From assembly GCA_002839315.1 (NCBI GenBank), contig PGXV01000004.1:34787-98786 (forward strand): DNA of 64,000 nucleotides, read 5' to 3'. The notes under the pieces were generated by a model, which was not told the DNA's origin, made no database searches, and was given only the letters and a program-made list of their open reading frames with translations. Shown here piece after piece: positions 51,177 to 58,065 of the stretch. The DNA is from Spirochaetae bacterium HGW-Spirochaetae-3 (GTDB lineage Bacteria; Spirochaetota; Spirochaetia; Treponematales; UBA12059). A program made the position numbers and the translations under genes. Numbering within the stretch: the stretch's first letter is position 1; each line of letters opens with the position of its first letter.

Positions 51177-52072
51177 GCGAGGCCTCCCAGTACGAACGCG
51201 TATTTCCAGGCCGAGCCCGCGCGCGTGACTATTCCGAGAGGAACCCGTCCGGCGCCGAAAACAGCTACGGGAGAAGGACGGTCGAGAGAAGCGAACGAAG
51301 CGAGCCTGAATAACGGCAACCCGTTCGAGAATGCCCTGGATTCGTCTGTATCGAGCGTATGGACGCTGAGGCCGAGGCCTTCTGCGTCCTTCTCGGTCAA
51401 GGTACGCAAGTCGCCGGGTCCGAAACCTTCAGCGGACGAGGCGTCCTTCTCGGAGAACGGTCCGGAGAACGTACGGCGCAAGGCCTCGAGCCGCCCTCGG
51501 CTTCCGCAGGACAACGCGATATCCCGGGCCAACGATCGAATATAGGTCCCCTTGGTACAAGAGACCCGGATCCTCGCCACGCCCGCTTCGTAGGACAGGA
51601 GATCCAACGAATGGATAGTGACGGGCCGAGGTCTCGGACTGACGTCCTGGCCTTTCCTGGCCCGCTCGTAGGCGCGCTCTCCGTCTATATGCACCGCCGA
51701 GTACGCGGGAGGAGCCTGCAGTATGTCGCCGCGGAACGCGGGCAGCGCCGCCTCGAGCGCGGCCAGGCCCGGTATATCGGCCGTCGCGACGACGGCGCCC
51801 TCGGGATCGAGGGTGTCGGTCTCCTCGCCGAAGAGTATATCGGCTTCGTAGCCCTTCCCTGCTCCCATGAAATAGTCCGACAGCCTCGTATATCGCCCGA
51901 AAAGGCACACTAGGACGCCCGAAGCAAAGGAGTCGAGCGTACCGGCATGACCCGACTTGACCTGATCGCCAAGGCGCCGACCCATGGAACCGAGGAATCG
52001 ATAGGAGGTAATGCCGGCCGGCTTATCCAGAATGGCGAACCCGGAGAGCGTGTCCGCGGAGGCTTCTATCAC
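51173..52072 (-). CDS. truB: tRNA pseudouridine-55 synthase
   Basis: 299 residues. Makes Psi55 in the T-loop of tRNAs. GHAGTLDSFASGVL carries the catalytic Asp; KPAGITSYRFL and KGTYIRSLARDI are also typical. The ATG overlaps the rbfA stop as ATGA, and the stop overlaps ribF, so translation is coupled on both sides. Confidence 0.96.
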   Translation of the reverse strand: MIEASADTLSGFAILDKPAGITSYRFLGSMGRRLGDQVKSGHAGTLDSFASGVLVCLFGRYTRLSDYFMGAGKGYEADILFGEETDTLDPEGAVVATADIPGLAALEAALPAFRGDILQAPPAYSAVHIDGERAYERARKGQDVSPRPRPVTIHSLDLLSYEAGVARIRVSCTKGTYIRSLARDIALSCGSRGRLEALRRTFSGPFSEKDASSAEGFGPGDLRTLTEKDAEGLGLSVHTLDTDESRAFSNGLPLFRLASFASLDRPSPVAVFGAGRVPLGIVTRAGSAWKYAFVLGGLA

Positions 52073-52416
52073 GGGAAAAGGCCTTTGATCTTCTCGCCTA
52101 GCTCGAAGCCTTCCTTGATTCCCGTGTCGGCCACGAAGACGAGCCGCGGAGTCAGGCGAATCCTCAGGCGCTTCGAGATACCGGACTGGATGAATCCCGC
52201 CGCGTTATTAAGTCCGGCGACGCCCTCGGCGAGGGCGCCGCTTTCCTTGAACGTGGATACATATAGCTTGGCGTGCGATCCGTCGCGCGCGACCTCGACC
52301 CTCGTGATCGACAGGAACGTATCGACCCGGGGATCCTTGATGTCGCCGCGCATCAACAGGGCCGACACTTCCGCCTTCAGCGTCTCTTCGACTCGCTTAC
52401 GCCTTATTTCGTCCAT
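52069..52416 (-). CDS. rbfA: Ribosome-binding factor A
   Basis: 115 residues with a KH-like fold. Assists 30S maturation. It begins RRKRVEETLKAEVSALLM, has DPRV and a final RLVFVADTGIKEG strand. The start overlaps the end of infB by 20 bases. Confidence 0.93.
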   Translation of the reverse strand: MDEIRRKRVEETLKAEVSALLMRGDIKDPRVDTFLSITRVEVARDGSHAKLYVSTFKESGALAEGVAGLNNAAGFIQSGISKRLRIRLTPRLVFVADTGIKEGFELGEKIKGLFP

Positions 52417-55237
52417 TATCCGTATCGCTCAGCTTCCTGGATATCTGTATGTACTCGAATATTTCCAGAACGTCGCCGATTTTAACGTCGGTCCAATCGG
52501 CCAGGCCGATACCGCACTCGTATCCGGCGGCTACTTCCTTCGCGTCGTCCTTGAAACGCCTTAGCGTCGAAATCTTGCCCGAGTGCAACTCTACGCCTTC
52601 GCGTATGACCCTGACGCTGGCGTTTCGCTTGACCGTTCCCGTAAGGACGTAACAGCCGGCGACAGCGCCGATCTTGGGTACCTTGAACACCTCGCGGACT
52701 TCCGCTTCGGCGATGTCGGATTCCTTGATCTCGGGAGCCAACATGCCTTCCATGGCCTGCTGTATCTCCTCGACCGCCTTGTAGATGACGTTGTACTTGC
52801 GGATCTCGACCTTTTCCTGGTCCGCGAGGATCTTCGCCTTGGGCGTAGGCCTGACGTTAAAGCCTATGATTATCGCCGACGACGCGCTAGCGAGGTCTAC
52901 GTCGCTCTCGTTGATGGCCCCGGCCGCCGATCGTATGACGACGAGCCTGACTTCCTTCGTGGAAAGCTTCTCGAGGGAGGCCTTGAGGGCCTCGACCGAG
53001 CCGTGGACGTCGCCTTTTATAAGGACCTTCAGTTCCTGTACGGCGCCCTCGTTGATGGTATCGTAGAGGTTGTCGAGCGTGACCTTCTTTATGGTCTTCG
53101 CTTCCTCCGAGCGTTTCAGCTCCTGCCGCTTCGTGGAGAACGAACGCGCTATCTTCTCGTCGTCGACCGCCTCGAAGGGATCGCCGGCGTCGGGTATTCC
53201 CTCGAAGCCGATAACCTCTACGGGAGTCGAAGGCGTCGCCGCGTCCAGTTTCTTCCCCTTGTCATCGAACATGGCGCGAACCTTGCCCGGATAGACGCCG
53301 GCTACGAAGCTGTCGCCTACGCGGAGGGTACCGCGCTCGATGATGACCGTGGAGATGATGCCTCGACCGTTGTCTATCCTCGACTCGATGATCTTGCCCT
53401 CGGCGCGGCAGTCGTAGTTGGAGTTGAGTTCAAGCACCTCGGCCGTGACGAGTATTCCGTCGAGCAGCTCTTGTATACCCTTCTTCTGCAGGGCCGAGAT
53501 CTCGCAGAACATCGTATCGCCGCCCCAGTCCTCAGGTACCAACTGCAACTCCGAGAGCTGCGTCTTGACGCGGTCGGAATTAGCCTCCGGCAGGTCTATC
53601 TTGTTGATGGCGACGATTATCGGAACCTTGGCGGCCTTCGCGTGGTCGATGGCCTCGAGCGTCTGGGGCATGACGCCGTCGTTCGCCGCGACGACGAGGA
53701 TGACGATATCCGTGACCTGCGAGCCGCGGGCGCGCATCTTGGTGAAAGCCTCGTGTCCGGGCGTATCGAGGAAGGTGATCTTGCCCTTGGCGGTCTCTAC
53801 CTGATAGGCGCCGATATGCTGCGTGATACCGCCGAATTCGCTGGCAATGACGTTGGTCTTGCGAATCGCGTCGAGGAGCTTCGTCTTACCGTGGTCTACG
53901 TGGCCCATGATCGTAACGATAGGCGGCCTATGGGCAAGGTCCTCGGGCTTGTCTACTTCCTTCTCGATGATCGTCTCGTCGTACAGGGAGACTATCTTGA
54001 CCTCGCAGCCGTACTCGTTGGCGAGTATGGTCGCGGTATCGGAGTCGATCTGCTGGTTAATCGTGGCCATGAACCCGAGGCTCATCAGCTTGCCGATGAG
54101 CTCGCTCGGCTTCAGGTTCATCTTCTTGGCGAGTTCCGATACCGATACCGTCTCCATGATATCTATGACCTTGGGTATAGGATTGGCCTTGGGAGCGTCT
54201 GCCTTCTTACGTTGAAGGTGTAGCTTCTGTTCCAGGCTCTCTTCCTTACGCTGGTATGCGGGCTTCTTCGCCTTGATGAAACGCTTAGAAGTGGTCTTCT
54301 TATCGGCGCCGAGAGGAGTAGAACCGGGACCGCCGGCTCCGCCCGGCCTGCCCGGGCCGCCCGGCCTTCCGGGGCCGCTCGGTCTGGGGCCATAGCCCGG
54401 CCTGCCGCCCTGATAGCCGCCGGGCCTGGGTCCGCCGGGGCCGCCAGGACCACCGGGGCCGCTGGGACGCTGTCCCTGGTATCCGCCGGGACCGGCGGGA
54501 CGCGAGCCCTGATAGCCGCCGCCGCCCTGGTATCCGCCGGGGCCGGAGGGACGAGAACCCTGATAGCCGCCGCCGCCGCCCTGGTATCCGCCGGGGCCGG
54601 AGGGACGAGAACCCTGATAACCGCCGCCGCCGCTGCCGCCCTGGTATCCGCCGGGGCCGGAGGGACGAGAACCCTGATAGCCGCCGCCGCTGCCGCCCTG
54701 GTATCCACCGGGGCCGGAGGGACGAGAACCCTGATAGCCGCCGCCGCTGCCCTGGCTTCCGCCGGGGCCGGAGGGACGAGAACCCTGATAGCCTCCAGAC
54801 GAAGGACCGGAAGGTCCGCGATAGCCGCCGACGCGTCCGACGACGCGAGGGCCGGTACCTGCCGGGCGCGTCGTATGCGCTCCGGGAGAAGCGGGTCGCG
54901 GTTCGGCCGGCCTGGGAGCCTGGTCGGTCGGGGAAGACCGAGGGGCTTCGACCGAAGGCGAATCCGCCGGGGTCGGAGCTGGCGCCGAGGAGGAAGCGTC
55001 AGACGCGCCCTGATGATGAGCTACCACCCTAGCCGCGGGCTTCTTCGGCGCCGAGGGCTCCGATGCGGCGGGAGACGTCGACGCTACCGGAGCGGCCGGC
55101 TTCTTCTTGACGACGACGACCTTGCGCTTCTCGGCCGAAACGACGGGAGGCGCCGATTCCTGGGCCTCTTCGGCCGGCTTTGGCTTCGTCTGCTTGATAA
55201 GTACGGGCTTGGGTTTATTCTCGTTATTATCGGACAT
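52397..55237 (-). CDS. infB: Translation initiation factor IF-2 with Gly/Tyr/Arg-rich repeats
   Basis: 946 residues. Order: basic and Ala/Pro-rich N-terminus (~1-145), a Gly-Pro-Tyr-Gln-Arg repeat region (~145-310, see separate entry), IF2_N-type helical domain (SVSELAKKMNLKPSELIGKL), G domain with GHVDHGKTKLLDAI, LDTPGHEAF and NKIDL, domains II-IV, and a C-terminal fMet-tRNA-binding domain (AAGYECGIGL). The catalytic core looks normal. It is in the standard nusA-infB-rbfA order, 9 bases after nusA. Confidence 0.96.
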   Translation of the reverse strand: MSDNNENKPKPVLIKQTKPKPAEEAQESAPPVVSAEKRKVVVVKKKPAAPVASTSPAASEPSAPKKPAARVVAHHQGASDASSSAPAPTPADSPSVEAPRSSPTDQAPRPAEPRPASPGAHTTRPAGTGPRVVGRVGGYRGPSGPSSGGYQGSRPSGPGGSQGSGGGYQGSRPSGPGGYQGGSGGGYQGSRPSGPGGYQGGSGGGGYQGSRPSGPGGYQGGGGGYQGSRPSGPGGYQGGGGYQGSRPAGPGGYQGQRPSGPGGPGGPGGPRPGGYQGGRPGYGPRPSGPGRPGGPGRPGGAGGPGSTPLGADKKTTSKRFIKAKKPAYQRKEESLEQKLHLQRKKADAPKANPIPKVIDIMETVSVSELAKKMNLKPSELIGKLMSLGFMATINQQIDSDTATILANEYGCEVKIVSLYDETIIEKEVDKPEDLAHRPPIVTIMGHVDHGKTKLLDAIRKTNVIASEFGGITQHIGAYQVETAKGKITFLDTPGHEAFTKMRARGSQVTDIVILVVAANDGVMPQTLEAIDHAKAAKVPIIVAINKIDLPEANSDRVKTQLSELQLVPEDWGGDTMFCEISALQKKGIQELLDGILVTAEVLELNSNYDCRAEGKIIESRIDNGRGIISTVIIERGTLRVGDSFVAGVYPGKVRAMFDDKGKKLDAATPSTPVEVIGFEGIPDAGDPFEAVDDEKIARSFSTKRQELKRSEEAKTIKKVTLDNLYDTINEGAVQELKVLIKGDVHGSVEALKASLEKLSTKEVRLVVIRSAAGAINESDVDLASASSAIIIGFNVRPTPKAKILADQEKVEIRKYNVIYKAVEEIQQAMEGMLAPEIKESDIAEAEVREVFKVPKIGAVAGCYVLTGTVKRNASVRVIREGVELHSGKISTLRRFKDDAKEVAAGYECGIGLADWTDVKIGDVLEIFEYIQISRKLSDTDNGRNKA
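54440..54795 (-). repeat. Tandem coding repeat in infB (YQGSRPSGPGG units)
   Basis: Six copies of YQGSRP(S/A)GPGG plus one QRPSGPGG occur in units of 16-20 residues (48-60 bases) between residues ~148 and ~265. The DNA is near-identical between copies, so unit number could change by slippage or recombination. Confidence 0.85.
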
Positions 55238-55246
55238 TGCTCACCT

Positions 55247-56725
55247 TCAGGATTCCTGGTCTTCCGCGCCTTCGTCCTCGTACTCGAACGAGAGGGCTAC
55301 CCCGCATTGCGGGCACTGGGTCATATCAGGCGTCACTACCGCGTGGCAATCGGGGCACTCGTACACCTCGGTCTCCGTCTCGGCGGCTTCGCTCTCCTCG
55401 ACTTCCATCTCCGTCATCGGCTCGGGCTCTTCTTCGAACTCCTCCTCGATGACCTCGACGTTCTCCTCGATGATCCGGCGTACAGATTCCAGATCCTCGG
55501 CGCTTATGCCTTCGATCGCGAGAAGCTCCTCTTCGGATCTCGCCAGGAAGTCCTCGATCATCTCTATGCCCGCGCCGGAGAGCGCCGCTACGATTCGTTC
55601 GTCGACGCCCGGCAGCTCGTCAAGCCGGAGTATTTCCTCTTCATCGCCGAACAGGCTGGAAGCGGCCCTCCTGGCTTCGCTGGAGAGATCCAGCTCGCGG
55701 AACTGCTCCTCGGTCTTGACGTCGATGCTCCAGTCGCAGAGGCGATTCGCGAGCCGTACGTTCAAGCCCTGCTTGCCTATCGCTACCGATAGCTGGCTTT
55801 CGTCAACGACCGCCAGAGCCGTATGCCTGGCCTCGTCGATTATGTAGACCTCGCGGACGTCGGCCGGCGACAGGGCGTTCTTTATGAAGCGCCTCGGGTC
55901 CGCCTCGTACTTGAGGACGTCGATCTTCTCGCCTTCGAGCTCGCGGATGATGCTCTGGATACGGATACCCTTGAGGCCTACGCAGGCGCCGACGGGGTCG
56001 ACGTCGTCCCGCTTAGAGTACACCGCTATCTTGGTCCTGTAACCGGGCTCTCGAACGATCTTGAAAACCTCTATCGTCTTGTCGTAAACCTCGGGGACCT
56101 CGAGTTCGAGTATTTTCTGCACGAATTCGGGATGGGTACGCGAAAGCACGATCTGCGGGCCGTTCTTGCTTACTTCCGCGATCAACGCCTTGATCCGCTC
56201 GCCGGCCTGGTAGTTCTCGCGCGGAGACTGGAATTTCTTCGGGAAGAAACCCTCGACCCGCCCCAGGTCGACGAAGATATTGCCGTTCTTCTCGCGTTGA
56301 TAGTAGCCGATGATTATCTCGCCCTGCTTGGCCTTGTATTCGGCATACAGCGTATCCCGGGAGATCTCCCTCAGGGATTGTCTGGTCGTCTGCTTCGCGA
56401 GCATGACTTCCTGAAGGTCGAATTCCTTGGGGTCTATCGGTATTTCGAGAATGTCACCGGCTTCCGCTCCGTCGACCAGTTCCCTGGCCTCTTCGAGCGA
56501 CACCTCGAGAACGGGATCGTCGACGTCTTCGACGATGGTCTTCTTTGCGAGTATTTCTACGCCTTCGTAATCGCCGGTGAATCGGACAACCGCGTTCTCA
56601 GCCGTACCATAGCGTTTCTTGTACGCGGCGAGGAGCGCGTCCTCGATGGTCTTCAGGACGAGATCCTCCGAGATTCCCTTTTCGAATATCAACTGGCGAA
56701 TCGCTTCTGCCATATCTGAAGCCAT
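55247..56725 (-). CDS. nusA: Transcription factor NusA with C-terminal zinc ribbon
   Basis: 492 residues. N-terminal polymerase-binding domain (KTIEDALLAAYKKRYG), S1 domain (GNIFVDLGRVEGFFPK), two KH domains (VGACVGLKGIRIQSIIREL and VAIGKQGLNVRLANRL), a helix-hairpin-helix repeat (LPGVDERIVAAL and IEGISAEDLESV), a ~30-residue acidic linker, and then CPDC (457, 460) and CPQC (471, 474), a zinc ribbon not present in ordinary NusA. Two ATGs lie at the start; the first has GGAGG 11 bases upstream. It controls pausing, termination and antitermination, and is placed 3 bases after rimP. Confidence 0.95.
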   Translation of the reverse strand: MASDMAEAIRQLIFEKGISEDLVLKTIEDALLAAYKKRYGTAENAVVRFTGDYEGVEILAKKTIVEDVDDPVLEVSLEEARELVDGAEAGDILEIPIDPKEFDLQEVMLAKQTTRQSLREISRDTLYAEYKAKQGEIIIGYYQREKNGNIFVDLGRVEGFFPKKFQSPRENYQAGERIKALIAEVSKNGPQIVLSRTHPEFVQKILELEVPEVYDKTIEVFKIVREPGYRTKIAVYSKRDDVDPVGACVGLKGIRIQSIIRELEGEKIDVLKYEADPRRFIKNALSPADVREVYIIDEARHTALAVVDESQLSVAIGKQGLNVRLANRLCDWSIDVKTEEQFRELDLSSEARRAASSLFGDEEEILRLDELPGVDERIVAALSGAGIEMIEDFLARSEEELLAIEGISAEDLESVRRIIEENVEVIEEEFEEEPEPMTEMEVEESEAAETETEVYECPDCHAVVTPDMTQCPQCGVALSFEYEDEGAEDQES

Positions 56726-56728
56726 GGC

Positions 56729-57175
56729 TTACCTACCCTCCTGGGAATAATCGAGCTTTCCTTTTCGTATTCGTTCAATGGCAACGGATCGTTCCCCGTC
56801 GGCGGTCGCGACGATGACGACGGAACCGTCCGAAGACGTTATCACGCCCTCGACGGTATCCTCGTCCTCGAGGAAGAGGCGCACGCCCCTACCCGCGAAT
56901 ATCGCGTATTCGCGAGCGGACCGGATGGTCCTGTCGACGCCGGGAGACGCCGTTTCCAACTGGAAATCGTCGTTCCCGAGCAGTACCTCGAGTCGCGCCT
57001 GTATTAGCCTATGGGCCTTCGAGCACTCGTCTATCCCCGTTCCGCCGGCGCGGTATATGACCGCGCTAGCCTGCGAAGAGCCTTTATTACGGCTCACGTG
57101 TAAGTCGACCAGCTCGAGGCCAATCCCCGAGAGGAGAGTGGCTATATCGTTGTAGAGTTCTTGGGACTCTGTCAT
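56729..57175 (-). CDS. rimP: Ribosome maturation factor RimP
   Basis: 148 residues. Needed for 30S assembly. N-terminal alpha/beta domain (LELVDLHVSRNKG, then LETASPGVDRTI) and C-terminal Sm-like domain (DTVEGVITSSDG) match the family. First full gene of the array. The ATG is immediately behind the leader terminator with only AGGG as a weak ribosome-binding site. Confidence 0.92.
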   Translation of the reverse strand: MTESQELYNDIATLLSGIGLELVDLHVSRNKGSSQASAVIYRAGGTGIDECSKAHRLIQARLEVLLGNDDFQLETASPGVDRTIRSAREYAIFAGRGVRLFLEDEDTVEGVITSSDGSVVIVATADGERSVAIERIRKGKLDYSQEGR

Positions 57176-57182
57176 ACCCTAT

Positions 57183-57209
57183 AAAAAAAGAGCCGTGGGA
57201 ACGACTCTT
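57183..57209 (-). terminator. Intrinsic terminator (attenuator) in the rimP-nusA-infB leader
   Basis: On the minus strand an AAGAG(T)CGT arm pairs with ACG(G)CTCTT around a TCCC loop (57188-57209) and is followed by seven T (57183-57189). It lies between the promoter and the rimP ATG, 5 nt after the stop of a 6-codon ORF. Confidence 0.7.
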
Positions 57210-57214
57210 CTTAA

Positions 57215-57235
57215 CTACTTAATAAGAAAAACCAT
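57215..57235 (-). CDS. Six-residue leader peptide ORF (MVFLIK)
   Basis: ATG at 57235, TAG at 57215-57217. The predicted transcription start (57239) is 4 nt before this ATG, as for other leaderless genes here. It is followed directly by the terminator hairpin, so a ribosome ending translation would cover the hairpin's 5' arm. Whether it is translated is inference. Confidence 0.45.
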   Translation of the reverse strand: MVFLIK

Positions 57236-57245
57236 GTCTATAATC

Positions 57246-57274
57246 ATCATATCCGTAGGGACGGGCTAAGTCAA
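57246..57274 (-). promoter_or_regulatory. Promoter of the rimP-nusA-infB array
   Basis: Minus strand: TTGACT (57269-57274), 17 bp, TATGAT (57246-57251). Predicted start 57239, leader about 64 nt. Confidence 0.65.
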
Positions 57275-57294
57275 TATGCCGACGATGGCTCGAC

Positions 57295-58056
57295 TCAGTC
57301 AGCCCCGATCGCCAACGCGTCGACGCGAAGAGCCCCGGCGGACTTGAGCGTCGACGCGCATTCCGACAGCGTGGCCCCCGTCGTCAGCACATCGTCGAGC
57401 AGGATCGGGTCCTCGGGTATAACGGCGCCGCGCCTGACTCGTATCCTGCCTTGTAGGTTGGCGGCCCGCCCCCGCAGATCGAGGGCCTTCTGCTCCGCAC
57501 CGGCGGTTCTCTCCAGTATCCTGCGTACCAAGACGCCGTGTCGACGCTCGAGTATACGGGCGATATCGTCTACCTGGTCCCATCCTTTCCGACGAAGCTT
57601 CCCTGGCCTGGGAGGGACGGGAACCACTACCCTGCCCGGATAGCGCTCCCGGAGCGCGGCCGCCAGTATCCGCGCGAAGAACGGGGCGAGGCTTCTCCGC
57701 GCGCCCGATTTGTAAGCCAGGATCAGGGCCCGCGCGTCGCCCGAGTACCTGAAGAGCGGATATGCGGAATCGAAGCGGTACTCGACGCCGCGGCACCGCA
57801 TGCAGCGCCCCGACTCGGATACCAGGGGCTTCCCGCACGTCGAGCAACGCTCGCCGACTCGAATTCCCGAGAGAAGCGCGTCGGCGCAGGCTTGGCATAG
57901 CGGGCCGCGCGAAGCTCCTAGCGCGGCCGGCTCCGTCGGTTCTCCGCAGAGCACGCAGTAGAGCGGCGCTACGAGCGATACGAGAGAACCACAAAATAGG
58001 CGCGCCGCGGATACCGGTTCCATACGGGCGACACGCGGCGGGGAACCGCGGCGCAT
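57295..58056 (-). CDS. comF: ComF-family phosphoribosyltransferase-like protein
   Basis: 253 residues. N-terminal zinc finger with four CxxC-type pairs (CVLCG, CQAC, CSTCG, CMRC) and a C-terminal PRTase fold with the PRPP motif ILLDDVLTTGATL. ComF/GntX proteins take part in DNA uptake or nucleobase salvage; function in a spirochaete is not known. It follows mutS by 9 bases. The ATG at 58056 has no ribosome-binding site; an ATG at 58023 is an alternative. Confidence 0.85.
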   Translation of the reverse strand: MRRGSPPRVARMEPVSAARLFCGSLVSLVAPLYCVLCGEPTEPAALGASRGPLCQACADALLSGIRVGERCSTCGKPLVSESGRCMRCRGVEYRFDSAYPLFRYSGDARALILAYKSGARRSLAPFFARILAAALRERYPGRVVVPVPPRPGKLRRKGWDQVDDIARILERRHGVLVRRILERTAGAEQKALDLRGRAANLQGRIRVRRGAVIPEDPILLDDVLTTGATLSECASTLKSAGALRVDALAIGAD

Positions 58057-58065
58057 TCGGAGCGA

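Noticed and set aside
54440..54795. Regularly spaced near-identical units that could be taken for a CRISPR array
   Set aside because: Units are 48-60 bases, always in frame, encode YQGSRPSGPGG inside infB, and no unique spacers or cas genes are present.
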